A model generated the notes under the pieces. It worked only from the letters and a program-made list of their open reading frames with translations. It did no database searches and was not told the origin of the DNA. From assembly GCA_023393125.1 (NCBI GenBank), contig JAEWMQ010000095.1, positions 124,001-188,000 on the forward strand: a stretch of 64,000 bases of DNA. The letters are read 5' to 3'. The DNA is from Bacillota bacterium. Lineage in GTDB: Bacteria; Bacillota; Clostridia; Lachnospirales; Cellulosilyticaceae. A program made the position numbers and the translations under genes. How positions within the stretch are numbered: position 1 is the stretch's first letter; each line of letters opens with the position of its first letter. Below, piece after piece: positions 1 to 9,934 of this stretch.

Positions 1-765
1 TACAGGATGGTGTACAACACGATAGAGTGCGTCTTTACCTATAAAGTCTTTCCCTTTTGGATTATCTTCAGTCGCACCTAAGTTAGCATGGCGATCTTTT
101 TTTGCACCGCAAGGATTGAGAGAGCCATTTAAATGAAATACCTTAAGTCTATCTAGACCGATGATACGATCAAACTCAGCAAATACTTCATCTAAGTTAT
201 TAATGATATCATATCCGCTATCATGAACATGGCAAGTATCAAAACAAACACCAAGTTTGTCTTTTAATTCAACTCTGTCAATAATATCGCGTATTTCCTC
301 AAAAGAACGACCGATTTCTTTACCTTTGCCAGCCATAGTTTCTAAACAAATAAGTGGCTTAGTATCTTGGGTGAGGACTTCATTAAGACCAGCAGCAATT
401 CGCTGCACACCAAATTCATAGGTTTTATCTGTAAAAGAACCAGGATGAAGTACTAAGTAGTTAGAACCGATGGCTGTAGTACGATCAATTTCTAGAGCAA
501 GACACTCTTTAGCTAGTTTATAAGTTTCATCCTTATAAGAAGCTAAGTTAATAATATAAGGTGCATGTACTACTAGGTCAGAAAGCCCATGAGCCTCCAT
601 AAAAGCACGTCCTTCTTCGATTTTTAAATTTTCAAGAGGAGAACGTTTCGTATTTTGAGGTGCACCTGTATAAATCATAAAGGTATTTGCACCATAAGAA
701 TAAGCTTCTTTAGCAGCACCAATTAAGCCGCCACTAATAGAAACGTGAGAACCAAGTTTAAGCAT
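1..765 (-). CDS. nfo: Endonuclease IV (AP endonuclease), 3' end cut by window edge
   Basis: Deoxyribonuclease IV of the TIM-barrel AP endonuclease family, which nicks DNA 5' of abasic sites in base excision repair using three zinc ions. The first 255 residues are present; family members are about 270-285 residues, so only the C-terminal tail is missing. The protein starts MLKLGSHVSISGG, and the zinc-ligand motifs can be read in order: HAPY, LHPG, LETMAGKG, CFDTCH, FHLNGS and KDRHANLG. The ATG at 763-765 has a GAAAGGA ribosome binding site. The gene is divergent from the LCP operon. Identity is clear from the motifs. Confidence 0.95.
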   Translation of the reverse strand, partial: MLKLGSHVSISGGLIGAAKEAYSYGANTFMIYTGAPQNTKRSPLENLKIEEGRAFMEAHGLSDLVVHAPYIINLASYKDETYKLAKECLALEIDRTTAIGSNYLVLHPGSFTDKTYEFGVQRIAAGLNEVLTQDTKPLICLETMAGKGKEIGRSFEEIRDIIDRVELKDKLGVCFDTCHVHDSGYDIINNLDEVFAEFDRIIGLDRLKVFHLNGSLNPCGAKKDRHANLGATEDNPKGKDFIGKDALYRVVHHPV

Positions 766-1135
766 GTTAAATATCCTTTCTACGTATATAAATTTTAATA
801 AAAATTAATGTTGTTGATGACTGAGTCATTTATAGCCTATTAGGAATCGTCCCTAAAAATCATAAGTAAGTGCACTTCCAAATAAAAACGAGTATATCTA
901 ACAAATAGATGTCAGAAATTAAATTTATATAAAATTACCGTATTATAATAGACATCTCAGTTATATTTTACTACAATATAGGAAGTGTTAGCAGAAATTA
1001 TACTATAAATATGGTTTTAGGGAAACCATATATTATAGAATAACCAAAACTGCGAAGTATATCTAGTAACAATGCATATGAAGAAATAAACAGTTTAAGA
1101 TATGACAGAATATACAAGCACCATAGGAGAAAAAA
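766..1135. other. Divergent intergenic region, no gene seen
   Basis: About 370 bases between the divergent nfo and LCP genes. It is AT-rich and should hold both promoters. A TATAAT-like hexamer lies at 944-949 without a good -35 partner, and a small hairpin (arms ATATGGTTT and AAACCATAT) lies near 1009-1031 without a T-tract. No small coding frame with a ribosome binding site was found. Confidence 0.5.
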
Positions 1136-2404
1136 ATGAGCGAGAAGAAGAATAAATTAAAGAAAAAGCAAAAAAAAGCATTAGGTAGGATTTTTTTTAG
1201 GGTAATGATTATTACCTTTATTATTGTTGGACTTCTAATAGGAGGATTTATTTTTGCATATAATCACTTCATATTAGACAAGAATCCATTAATCGGCACT
1301 AATAAAGAGCCAGACCCTATTAATAAAACATTAGCAGTGTTTGGAGTAGATGAAGAAGGCTATCGAACAGATGTTATTTTTGTGGTCAATTACAATAGTG
1401 AAACAGGTAAATCAAGAGTTATTTCTATTCCTAGAGATACAAAGGTAGAATGGTCCGAGGAACAGAGAGCAAGAATGGAAGAATACAAGGGCTATTCTGT
1501 TAGTGTCTCAAAAATTAATGAGATGACTAGCTATGCAGGAATTGAGCACATTAGAGAATTTACTATAGATGAAATAGAGAATATGCTGGGCATCCAAGTT
1601 GATAACTATGTCATTATTACGATTGATGCCTTTAAACAAATTGTAGATGCTATTGGTGGGGTAGAAGTAGATGTACCTGCACTTGATGGCAATGGTCTTC
1701 ATTATGATGATAATTATGCTGATTTACACATTCACTTAGAACCAGGTTTACAAGTTTTAGATGGTGAAGCAGCAGAAGGCCTAGTAAGATTTAGAAAAGG
1801 CTATGCGGAAGGTGATGTTGGACGTATTAAAACGCAGCAGTTATTTTTAGAAGCATTTGCTAAGAAAATCACTAGTCCAAGCATTATCACAAAGGTACCT
1901 AATATTATTAATACTATTTTTAAAACAGTAACAACAGATATTAAACTAGGTGATATACCAGGTTACTTGCCTTATTTAAAATCAATGGATGCTAGTAACT
2001 TAAGCTTCAACATTATTCCAGGAGAAGCAGCTTATGAAAATGGTAAATCCTATTTCTTCCCTGATATGGAGGCTATGCCAGGATTTGTAGAGGATGTCTT
2101 TAATGATAATATAACTAGTGAAGAGCCTGAAATAATAGAAGATAAGAGTGTAAGTATAGAAATTTTAAATGCTACAGCTATAAGGGGAGCAGCTGCAGCA
2201 GCTAAGGACAATTTAGAAGCAGTCGGTTATACCGTTAATATAATAGGTAATTTTACTTTAGAAGATCCAAGCACTACTATTATCTATGCAAAAGACATTA
2301 AAAAGGCAGAGCAATTTAAGGCGTATTATCCGAATGCGATTATTAAACAAAATGCAGATATGAGCTATGATATACAGATTATATTGGGCAATGATATCCA
2401 GTAA
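1136..2404 (+). CDS. LCP (LytR-CpsA-Psr) family cell-wall polymer ligase
   Basis: A 422-residue membrane-anchored LCP protein. LCP enzymes move lipid-linked glycopolymers onto peptidoglycan outside the membrane. A Lys-rich cytoplasmic N-terminus is followed by one membrane helix (about residues 20-43). The LCP core (about 75-235) shows the family signatures TDVIFVV, SIPRDTKV, KINEM and EGLVRFRKGYAEGDVGRIKTQQ, including the Arg/Asp residues known to hold the polyprenyl pyrophosphate. A C-terminal LytR_C-type domain starts near residue 340 (SVSIEILNATAIRG). The ribosome binding site is AGGAGA. It is the first gene of a cell-surface polymer operon (next gene 11 bases downstream), which suggests attachment of a secondary cell-wall polymer made with CsaB and TagA. 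Confidence 0.9.
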   Translation: MSEKKNKLKKKQKKALGRIFFRVMIITFIIVGLLIGGFIFAYNHFILDKNPLIGTNKEPDPINKTLAVFGVDEEGYRTDVIFVVNYNSETGKSRVISIPRDTKVEWSEEQRARMEEYKGYSVSVSKINEMTSYAGIEHIREFTIDEIENMLGIQVDNYVIITIDAFKQIVDAIGGVEVDVPALDGNGLHYDDNYADLHIHLEPGLQVLDGEAAEGLVRFRKGYAEGDVGRIKTQQLFLEAFAKKITSPSIITKVPNIINTIFKTVTTDIKLGDIPGYLPYLKSMDASNLSFNIIPGEAAYENGKSYFFPDMEAMPGFVEDVFNDNITSEEPEIIEDKSVSIEILNATAIRGAAAAAKDNLEAVGYTVNIIGNFTLEDPSTTIIYAKDIKKAEQFKAYYPNAIIKQNADMSYDIQIILGNDIQ

Positions 2405-2415
2405 GGGGGATTAAG

Positions 2416-5244
2416 ATGAAAGGCATAAGAAAAAGACTAATAAGCTTTATGCTATTAGCGGGTATAAGTTCTAGCACGGCAGTATATGGTAGTGTACTTT
2501 ATGAACAAAGGAGCCAGCAGGTCATTACTAAAGGAGCTGTTCATATTAATGATAAGCTTCTGATGAGCGAAGGCTGGAGAAATATTAACGTTTTAAAAAT
2601 AGATTTAAATGATAGCAATGTATCATTAAAGCCTATGGAATCTGCTACAGGGGTAGAGAGACAAACAGTGCTTCAAATGGTAAATAATGCAGGAGCGGTA
2701 GCAGGAATTAATGCTGATTACTTTGATATGGGTACAACTAATACACCTAGCTTAGGAACCTATATTGAAGGTGGTGTATTAAAACATGGATATAATAGTA
2801 ACTACTCTACTTTAGGTCCTAATAAAAGTATGGCAACTTTCACATTAGATACAAATAATACGCCTTCTATGGCGTATTATGGTGTATCCATTCGCATTAA
2901 TGCCAATGGGAATTTTATAGGGGGAGCAGCTACAAAAAATAATATTCCTAGTTCTATTACTAGGCCGATTATTGTAGATACCAGCTATTACAAAACAACA
3001 AATAATATTGTAACGCAGCATAAAAGTCTTTATACCATTGTAGTAGAAAATGATACAGTCACTTATCTAGCAAAAGCAGGAGAAAGTGTAACTATTCCTA
3101 CAAATGGATATGTCATTTTAGTACCAGAAAGTAATGCTAATGAATATTATACCAAAATGCCTATAGGAACAAGCGTAGACCTTCAAGAATTTCTATACGT
3201 TGATGATAATGTCATGACTGCTATTGAAGAGTTAAAACTAGGTATCGGTGGTAGCGGTATTATTATGAAGAATGGAACGGCTTATACTGGTTCAGCTCAT
3301 AAAGTAACACCTAACTCTGCCGTAGCACGTACGATTATTGCAACGACTAAGAATAGCAACGAAATATTATTCATTACAATCGATGGAAAAGGTAGCTACA
3401 TAGGAGCAACACATAGCCAGCTTATAGAAATACTACAACGTTATAATGTAGACAATGCCATGTATTTTGACGGCGGGGGTTCAACCACTTTTGTTGCTAG
3501 AAATTTAGGGGAAAAAGAAGTTACACTACAGAATAATCCATCTGATGGTAGTCAAAGAAAAGTTATTAATGGCTTAGGGGTTTTCAGTAATTCTATGCCA
3601 GGAGAAATAAAAACCTTATACATAGAACCAACTTACAATAGAACTTTTATAGGAGAGAACATTACCTTAAAACTAAAAGGTGTTGATGAAAATAGTAATC
3701 CTGTAACAATAGATCCTTCACAAGTGAAATTCACTGTAGAAGGTGGAAGTGGGCAATTTAATGGGACAACCTTTACACCTAGTAGTGAAGGAAAGCTAAT
3801 GATTATTGCTCAGTATAAGGAAGCTGAAGCAGCAACAGAAATTAATGTAAGTAGTGCACCAACAGGTTTAGTAGTAGAGCCTAGCCTTGTACAATTAAAT
3901 GAAAATGCTACAAAAACAGTTCAAGTTTATGGCTTAGATAAAGAGGGTTATAAAATTCCACTTAAAGCAGACAATGTAAGCTGGATAAGTTCTAATAGTA
4001 AATTGGCAGCTACTAATAATACAGTAGTATCTACTACCCAGACTATTGGTAAGCTTACAGCTAACTATAAAGGTTTAAGTAAAGAAATAGGCGTTATAGT
4101 AGGTAATACAGCAGTGCCTTTGGATTCTTTTGAAAGTAGTGGAGCGACTTGGGCAGGAGAGACTTCATCTGTTACAGGTAAGGTAGAAATCTCTAAAGAC
4201 GATAAGTATCATGGTAATCAAGCCTTAAAAATGACCTATACTTTTATGCCTAGTAATAATAAACAAGTAGCCTATACTGTATTTAGCAATCCTATTCAGA
4301 TTCCAGAAGATGCAGCAAGCATTAATATGTGGTTAAAGGCAAAGAAACAAGGACATGTAGCTAAGATAGAGGTAGTAGATAAAGCAGGTAAGACCTTTTA
4401 TTTAAAACTAGCTGATAGCCTTGATTTTGACGGATGGAAGTATGTAAGTGCTACTTTACCAAAAGAAATCAGCTTACCAGCAAAAGTTACAAAGTTATAT
4501 GCGTACTCTAATAGTAATGCTACTAAGGTAACCACTACACTTAACATAGATCATGTATCTATAACAAGAGGTTTTAGAGATAGAGCAGGCATCGTCACAA
4601 GAGATGATAGTAGTGCAGATCCTTTCTATAAACCTACTTTGCAACAAGCTATACAAAATCAATATATTATTAATGCAGTAGGACCAACAAAGGTATCTAG
4701 TATGATGCTAGGAAAAGATACTTTAGCTAGTGTAAGTAAGCAGTTATCAGAAGGAGCAGGTGCAGTATTATTAGCTTCTAATAGTAATAGTGAGTTATCT
4801 CTCTCTTCACCAAACTATGTTTATAAAAACACTTATGAAGCTATTGATTATAACAATACGAAAATGATAATGCTAGGCACAGGTAATGGAGGATTAAGAA
4901 CGACCCAAGAACAAGCATGGATTTATTTAAAGCAGTCATTAGAAAAAACAAATGCAAAGCACATTATTTTAGTAATGAGCAAAAACCCACTTACTCAGTT
5001 TAATGATGTGTTAGAAGGGCAAGCATTACATGAGTATTTAAAATCCTATAAAGAAAGTACAGGGAAGAACATATTTGTAGTTACTACTGGGGGTAGTGAA
5101 AACGAAGTACGTATAGAAGATGGTATTAGATACATAACAACTCATGGTATGAACGTTATTACTGATAACTATAAAGAAGGATCTTTCCTTAAGTTCAAAA
5201 TGGATGGAGATAAAATTTATTACACCTTTGAGAAATTTAAATAA
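2416..5244 (+). CDS. Secreted phosphodiester glycosidase (NAGPA)-domain protein
   Basis: A 942-residue exported protein. An N-terminal signal peptide is followed by a NAGPA/phosphodiester glycosidase domain (about residues 60-395) with the hallmarks VAGINADYFDMG and YFDGGGSTTFV. The family removes sugar phosphodiester caps. The middle holds Ig-like (BIG-type) repeats (about 400-570) and a beta-sandwich region resembling a carbohydrate-binding module (about 575-720). The last 200 residues look like a calcineurin-type phosphoesterase fold (ILVMSKNPLTQF, YITTHGMN) but lack clear metal-binding DxH and GNHD motifs. It lies 11 bases after the LCP gene in the same operon, so a role in trimming or tailoring the surface polymer is inferred. 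The substrate is unknown. Confidence 0.8.
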   Translation: MKGIRKRLISFMLLAGISSSTAVYGSVLYEQRSQQVITKGAVHINDKLLMSEGWRNINVLKIDLNDSNVSLKPMESATGVERQTVLQMVNNAGAVAGINADYFDMGTTNTPSLGTYIEGGVLKHGYNSNYSTLGPNKSMATFTLDTNNTPSMAYYGVSIRINANGNFIGGAATKNNIPSSITRPIIVDTSYYKTTNNIVTQHKSLYTIVVENDTVTYLAKAGESVTIPTNGYVILVPESNANEYYTKMPIGTSVDLQEFLYVDDNVMTAIEELKLGIGGSGIIMKNGTAYTGSAHKVTPNSAVARTIIATTKNSNEILFITIDGKGSYIGATHSQLIEILQRYNVDNAMYFDGGGSTTFVARNLGEKEVTLQNNPSDGSQRKVINGLGVFSNSMPGEIKTLYIEPTYNRTFIGENITLKLKGVDENSNPVTIDPSQVKFTVEGGSGQFNGTTFTPSSEGKLMIIAQYKEAEAATEINVSSAPTGLVVEPSLVQLNENATKTVQVYGLDKEGYKIPLKADNVSWISSNSKLAATNNTVVSTTQTIGKLTANYKGLSKEIGVIVGNTAVPLDSFESSGATWAGETSSVTGKVEISKDDKYHGNQALKMTYTFMPSNNKQVAYTVFSNPIQIPEDAASINMWLKAKKQGHVAKIEVVDKAGKTFYLKLADSLDFDGWKYVSATLPKEISLPAKVTKLYAYSNSNATKVTTTLNIDHVSITRGFRDRAGIVTRDDSSADPFYKPTLQQAIQNQYIINAVGPTKVSSMMLGKDTLASVSKQLSEGAGAVLLASNSNSELSLSSPNYVYKNTYEAIDYNNTKMIMLGTGNGGLRTTQEQAWIYLKQSLEKTNAKHIILVMSKNPLTQFNDVLEGQALHEYLKSYKESTGKNIFVVTTGGSENEVRIEDGIRYITTHGMNVITDNYKEGSFLKFKMDGDKIYYTFEKFK

Positions 5245-5271
5245 ATATTACTAACTAAGAGGAGGTATACT

Positions 5272-5778
5272 ATGAATAAAAAGTTAAAACTTATAATAGG
5301 ACTACTAATAATCGGAGCAACGACACTTTATGCAGCAGATGGATTAATCGGGACAGAGCAAGATCCACTAGTAACAAAGAGCTATGTAGATCAAAAGATT
5401 TCACAGCTAACAGGTGGTACTAGTAATACAGTTTTAGCTAACCAATTAAAAGAGCAGGAGCAGCTTATTCTAGCATTAAGAGATGAAATAGCTAATTTGC
5501 AGCAAAGTGGCAATAACACATATGAGATTGTAGTTGTACCAGAAGGAAAAGTGATATATGGTAAGCAAGGCTCTGAAATGATTATTAGAGCTGGTGAAGG
5601 ACAAATAGTAGCATCAAGTGTAGGCGGTGTTCAAGATGTTACAGATGGTAAAGATTTAAGTGGGGATACAGTAGCACCTAAAAATAATTTATTACTTATT
5701 CCAAGAGAAGATGGAAGAGGCTTAATGGCAACAAAACAGCTTACAGTAATGGTGAGAGGTGGCTATATATTAAATTAA
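5272..5778 (+). CDS. Exported protein of unknown function
   Basis: A 168-residue protein with a clear signal peptide (hydrophobic residues 6-19, cleavage likely after LYAA), a motif DPLVTKSYVDQKI just after it, a short coiled coil (about 50-75) and a beta-rich C-terminal half. I do not recognise a named family. The VTKSYVD sequence after the signal peptide is a pattern I associate with surface proteins of Clostridia that sit beside polymer genes, but this gives no function. The ribosome binding site GAGGAGG is strong. It is co-oriented and closely spaced with the surface-polymer operon on both sides, so a cell-surface location is the only safe inference. Confidence 0.7.
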   Translation: MNKKLKLIIGLLIIGATTLYAADGLIGTEQDPLVTKSYVDQKISQLTGGTSNTVLANQLKEQEQLILALRDEIANLQQSGNNTYEIVVVPEGKVIYGKQGSEMIIRAGEGQIVASSVGGVQDVTDGKDLSGDTVAPKNNLLLIPREDGRGLMATKQLTVMVRGGYILN

Positions 5779-5807
5779 TGTAATTTATACAGCCAATGGA
5801 GGAAAAG

Positions 5808-7733
5808 ATGAAAAAACAAGTTAAAATCCTAATTTATACCGTAATGGTCATCTCACTTATAGCTTGCTCATTTGTAGGAGTTAGAAGAATTCAAACAGAA
5901 GAAAGCTACAAGGAAGTAGAAGTAGCAATACGTTATAGCGATGTTCTTAGAATCGCTACTGAAACAGATAGGTCGCTAGAAGAAGTATTATCAAGGTTTA
6001 AAGAGCTAGGTGTAACTACTTTATTTGTAAGAGAAAATACAGTAGCTTCACCAGTAGAAGCTGATCTTTATACTTATAGAGGCTTAGGTAAAGTAAGCCT
6101 ATTAGAAGGCTATATATTAAAATTCTATTATCCTGAGGTAGAAGGGGTTAAACCAGAATCACGTTATATGGTAACGGAGGATAAAGCAGTAGCCGAAAAT
6201 ATTTATGAAAGCTATGCGACAAAGGGAATCGAATTAGAATATTTAGAGCAAGATGGTGTTTATTTTATTAGCATTGGTGAATTTGCGAATGAACTCACTA
6301 ATGTAGGCGTAGGCTTTGATGTAGAGTCACTTAATCTTGCAGCAAGTTTAGGTTATACAATTTCTCCTCAGCTTAAGAGCTGGACTAATATTACCCCAGA
6401 ATCTATTGACTATGTAGTAAAGGAAATAGAAAGAATAAATGGTGTAGATACTATTTATTTTGCGGATATAGATGTACCTGGCACTGAGAATGAAGAGATG
6501 CAGCAGCTTATACAGGATCATCAATTAGGATTTATTGAGTTTACAAGTAATAAACAAAAAGGCTTTAATACACTAGCTAAGAGAACAAGTGAACAAGGTA
6601 CACATTATAAAGTGATTAGACTCCATACATTAGGTGATACACAACTTACTACTTTTACAGTACCACAGCTTATGGAGCGTTATGAATTAGCCCTTAGAGA
6701 AAGAAATATCCGTGCCTTTTTATTCAAAATGCCTACAACAGTTAATATTGAAGAGGATATCGATTATTTACAAGAAGCTATATCAAGCTTTGTAGACTAT
6801 ACTACTTCTAAGGGATATACGTTAACAGGAACAGTAGAAGATTATAATTTACCACCTATTCCTGTATTTGTAGCTATCTTAGCAGGTTTAGCAGCTATTA
6901 TGATTTTCATTTTATTACTAGCAGAGTTAAACATGGTTAAAGTAGGATATGTATTAGGTATAATAGGAATCATTGGATACATTGGTTTACTAAAATTAAA
7001 TGTTGTCATAGCTAGTCAGCTGATGGCACTCTTTGGATCTATTATATTCCCGACTTATGCTATGGTTAAAGGATTAAAAGAGACACCTAGAAATATGAAA
7101 GAAACTATTTTAAGCTTCCTTAAAATATGTGCCATTTCATTTGGAGGCGTACTCACTATTATAGGGACTCTCTCAAGAACTAATTTTGCACTAGGACTTG
7201 ATGTATTTGCAGGTGTAAAAGTAGCAACAGTAGTGCCGATTATATTAGTTTTACTCATCCTTATTTTTCAAAAACATCGATGGGACTTCAACTATTATAA
7301 GGGTATTTTAGATAGAAAAATTAGTTATGGAGCGCTCTTGCTTATTGCATTATTAGGCGGCGTATTAGCTATTTATATAACAAGAACAGGAAATAGTGGA
7401 ACGGCTTCAGAACTCGAGTTACAATTTAGACAATTCCTAGATAATATTCTTGGTGTTAGACCACGTACGAAGGAATTTTTAATTGCATACCCTATTTTAA
7501 TTTGTTTATTATATTACGGATACAAGGAAGCCTATATACCATTTGTAATATTAGCAGTTATAGGACCAGTTTCTTTAGTTAATACTTATGCACATATTCA
7601 TACACCAATTCTTATTTCATTATTAAGAAGTGCATATGGTATTATTTTAGGAATTATTATAGGCCTAATTTTAATATGGATATTAAAATTATTAAGTAGG
7701 ATGATGAAAAAATGGCAAATACAAACAAAATAG
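5808..7733 (+). CDS. DUF5693 family polytopic membrane protein
   Basis: A membrane protein of about 641 residues that resembles the DUF5693 family found next to csaB in Clostridia. One N-terminal membrane helix (about residues 7-24) precedes an extracytoplasmic domain of about 320 residues (IRYSDVLRIATETDR near its start), followed by about eight to nine hydrophobic helices in the C-terminal 290 residues. I chose the ATG at 5808 rather than 5796, because GGAGG at 5798-5802 overlaps the upstream ATG and is spaced correctly for 5808. The end overlaps csaB by 22 bases, showing translational coupling. It is likely to act in export or modification of the pyruvylated cell-wall polymer. No enzymatic motif is visible. 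Confidence 0.75.
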   Translation: MKKQVKILIYTVMVISLIACSFVGVRRIQTEESYKEVEVAIRYSDVLRIATETDRSLEEVLSRFKELGVTTLFVRENTVASPVEADLYTYRGLGKVSLLEGYILKFYYPEVEGVKPESRYMVTEDKAVAENIYESYATKGIELEYLEQDGVYFISIGEFANELTNVGVGFDVESLNLAASLGYTISPQLKSWTNITPESIDYVVKEIERINGVDTIYFADIDVPGTENEEMQQLIQDHQLGFIEFTSNKQKGFNTLAKRTSEQGTHYKVIRLHTLGDTQLTTFTVPQLMERYELALRERNIRAFLFKMPTTVNIEEDIDYLQEAISSFVDYTTSKGYTLTGTVEDYNLPPIPVFVAILAGLAAIMIFILLLAELNMVKVGYVLGIIGIIGYIGLLKLNVVIASQLMALFGSIIFPTYAMVKGLKETPRNMKETILSFLKICAISFGGVLTIIGTLSRTNFALGLDVFAGVKVATVVPIILVLLILIFQKHRWDFNYYKGILDRKISYGALLLIALLGGVLAIYITRTGNSGTASELELQFRQFLDNILGVRPRTKEFLIAYPILICLLYYGYKEAYIPFVILAVIGPVSLVNTYAHIHTPILISLLRSAYGIILGIIIGLILIWILKLLSRMMKKWQIQTK

Positions 7734-8818
7734 TATTATCAGGTTACTATGGTTTTGATAATATTGGTGACGAAGCAGTACTGTATTCAATTGTAACCAT
7801 GCTTAAAAAAGAAATACCACAGGTACAAATCACAGTACTCTCTAATAATCCAGAGAAGACAGCACGTTTATATGAAGTAGAGAGTATTAATCGCTGGGAT
7901 ATGAAAAGTGTAGCTAAGGCTATTAAAGCAAGCGATTTACTTATTAGTGGTGGAGGAAGTTTACTTCAAGATGTGACCAGCAGTAAAACTATTCCTTACT
8001 ATTTAGCTATCGTTAAAATGGCACAATTTTATAAGAAAAAAGTAGTCTTTTATTCACAGGGAATAGGGCCTGTGAATAAAAGCTTTAGCAGATGGCTGAT
8101 TAAAAAAATAGTGAATAAGGTGGATGGTATTTTTGTAAGAGATCCAGCTTCCAAAACGTTGCTAGAAGAGATAGGGGTTAAAAAGCCAATAGGTGTAGCT
8201 ATTGACCCAGTATTAGGTATTAGTTTACCTAGTGAGGTGAAGGTAAATAGTAAAACTGTAGGTATCTACATTAGACCTTGGCAAAGTGAGGACCAAAATC
8301 AAAAGCTTCTTTCAGCTATGAAGGAGGGCCTCTTAGAACTTATTAAAAAAGGGTATAAACTTTATCTCATACCAATGCATTATGAACAAGATCTAGATAT
8401 AGCAAAAGCATTAGAAGCAGCTTTAGCTATTGAAATGAGAAATGAAAATATAGCAGCAGAAAATCAAGTAGAAGTCATAGACAAGATGCTTTCTATAGAA
8501 GAAGTATTAAGTTATACGGCAAGCTTTGATTTTATTATAGGAATGAGACTTCATAGTTTAATTATGGCAGCAGCAACTTTAGTGCCTATGCTAGGCTTAT
8601 CTTATGACCCTAAGGTAGATGCATTCTTAAAAGAGGCAAAAGTACCTTACTGTCTAGATGTAAATGAGATAACAGCCGTAAGCTTTAGAGATAATCTACT
8701 TGATTTAGAACAAAATCTGATAGAGCAAAAAGAACAACTGAAGATAAGTTATAAAGAGAATCAATCACGTCTCTATTTACCGATGGCGTGTATAAAGAAA
8801 TTACTAGAACTAAACTAG
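7712..8818 (+). CDS. csaB: Polysaccharide pyruvyl transferase CsaB
   Basis: A 368-residue CsaB-type protein that transfers pyruvate from phosphoenolpyruvate to a sugar of the secondary cell-wall polymer; the pyruvyl ketal is the known ligand of SLH domains. Family motifs are the N-terminal GYYGFDNIGDEAVL, the central LLISGGGSLLQD, FYSQGIGP, and the C-terminal GMRLHSLIMAA. The gene overlaps the preceding DUF5693 gene by 22 bases. An imperfect hairpin follows at 8831-8870. No SLH protein lies in this window, but the presence of csaB suggests that the cell has SLH-anchored surface proteins. Confidence 0.92.
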   Translation: MANTNKIVLSGYYGFDNIGDEAVLYSIVTMLKKEIPQVQITVLSNNPEKTARLYEVESINRWDMKSVAKAIKASDLLISGGGSLLQDVTSSKTIPYYLAIVKMAQFYKKKVVFYSQGIGPVNKSFSRWLIKKIVNKVDGIFVRDPASKTLLEEIGVKKPIGVAIDPVLGISLPSEVKVNSKTVGIYIRPWQSEDQNQKLLSAMKEGLLELIKKGYKLYLIPMHYEQDLDIAKALEAALAIEMRNENIAAENQVEVIDKMLSIEEVLSYTASFDFIIGMRLHSLIMAAATLVPMLGLSYDPKVDAFLKEAKVPYCLDVNEITAVSFRDNLLDLEQNLIEQKEQLKISYKENQSRLYLPMACIKKLLELN

Positions 8819-8830
8819 AGAAATGTTGTT

Positions 8831-8870
8831 GGGGATTTTATGTATGTAATAATCATATGTAAAGTCCCCA
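8831..8870 (+). terminator. Imperfect hairpin after csaB, possible terminator
   Basis: Arms beginning GGGGATTTTATGTATG and ending CATATGTAAAGTCCCC pair over 16 positions with a few G-U pairs. The following bases are not a run of T, so termination is uncertain. Confidence 0.4.
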
Positions 8871-8919
8871 TTTGCGCATAATACTTGCATATCCATAAAG
8901 ATGTGGGTAATATAAACAG

Positions 8920-9040
8920 GAAAGCAATGAAAGAGCAATGAAGAATTAATAGTGAAGAGTGAAGAATTAGAGAAGAGCAATGAAGAATTAATAGTGAAGA
9001 ATTAAAAAAGAATAGTAAATAATTATGAATGAAGAATTAA
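8920..9040 (+). repeat. Short degenerate tandem/dispersed repeat
   Basis: The units GAAGAATTAATAGTGAAG and GAGAAGAGCAATGAAGAATTA occur several times with small changes in this non-coding stretch before the TagA gene. It is simple-sequence in character with no coding potential. Such AATGAAGAATTA-type tracts may occur elsewhere in the same genome. Confidence 0.6.
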
Positions 9041-9061
9041 GAGTTGTGGAGGCAGAATACG

Positions 9062-9793
9062 ATGAAGACAATAGAAATTTTAGGTGTACCTATTTCGAAT
9101 ATAACAATGGATGGCGCAGTAGAGAAAGTAAGTGAATTCATGAAGTCAGATGGGTTACATCCTATATATACACCTAACCCAGAGATTGTCATGCTGGCTA
9201 AAGGGAATAAGGAGTTCTTAGAGGTTATTAAAAAAGCAGACTTAGTAGTGCCAGATGGCATAGGAGTTGTTATTGCATCAAAACTCCAAAAAGGAGAAAG
9301 ATTACCTGAACGTGTAGCTGGATATGACTTAGTACAAAATACAATGAAAAGAGCTGTAAAAGAAGGCTATAAGTACTATTTCTTTGGAAGTAAACCAGGC
9401 GTTGCAGAGGAAGCCGCTAAAAGGATGAGAGAAACTTATCCTGGTATTCAAATAGTTGGAACTAGAGATGGATACTTTAAAAAAGAAGATGAACCATCTA
9501 TCATAGAAGACATTAATGCTTCAGGTGCCAATATCTTATTAGTAGCTTTAGGCGCACCAAAACAAGAAATGTGGATTGAACGTAATAGGCACTTATTACC
9601 AAATGTGAGAGTAGCAATCGGTGTAGGTGGAAGTCTAGATGGCATGGCAGGTATAGTAAAAAGAGCACCTATTGCCTTTCAAAAGCTAGGTTTAGAATGG
9701 TTTTATCGTTTGTTACAACAACCAACACGCTTTAAACGTATGCTTGTACTTCCTTTATTCTTAAAAGAGGTAGTATTTTATAAGAAATCTTAG
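9062..9793 (+). CDS. WecG/TagA/CpsF family glycosyltransferase
   Basis: A 243-residue GT26 glycosyltransferase. TagA-type enzymes transfer N-acetylmannosamine to lipid-linked GlcNAc early in wall polymer synthesis. Motifs seen are ILGVPI near the start, YTPNPEIVMLA, VPDGIGVV, ERVAGYDLV, YYFFGSKPG, LVALGAPKQEMWI and VGVGGSLDGMAG with RAPIAFQKLGLEWFYRL. I prefer the ATG at 9062 because TGGAGG at 9047-9052 is spaced correctly for it; the TTG at 9044 overlaps that site. It follows the LCP/csaB operon after a 243-base gap containing simple repeats. It fits the first committed step of the polymer that CsaB modifies and the LCP protein attaches. Confidence 0.9.
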   Translation: MKTIEILGVPISNITMDGAVEKVSEFMKSDGLHPIYTPNPEIVMLAKGNKEFLEVIKKADLVVPDGIGVVIASKLQKGERLPERVAGYDLVQNTMKRAVKEGYKYYFFGSKPGVAEEAAKRMRETYPGIQIVGTRDGYFKKEDEPSIIEDINASGANILLVALGAPKQEMWIERNRHLLPNVRVAIGVGGSLDGMAGIVKRAPIAFQKLGLEWFYRLLQQPTRFKRMLVLPLFLKEVVFYKKS

Positions 9794-9934
9794 TAAAAAT
9801 ACGTAGTAAGCGCCTAAAATATATAGAAATCTTTGTTAATGTGACTTAATAATACAGATATTAACAGTCTTTATGTAAATGTGTATAAAGAAAGCCCCCT
9901 TGAATTTGTTGATATTCATGGTGAAAGTACGATT

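Noticed and set aside
8920..9040. CRISPR-like array
   Set aside because: The repeats are short, irregular, without uniform spacers, and no cas gene is near.
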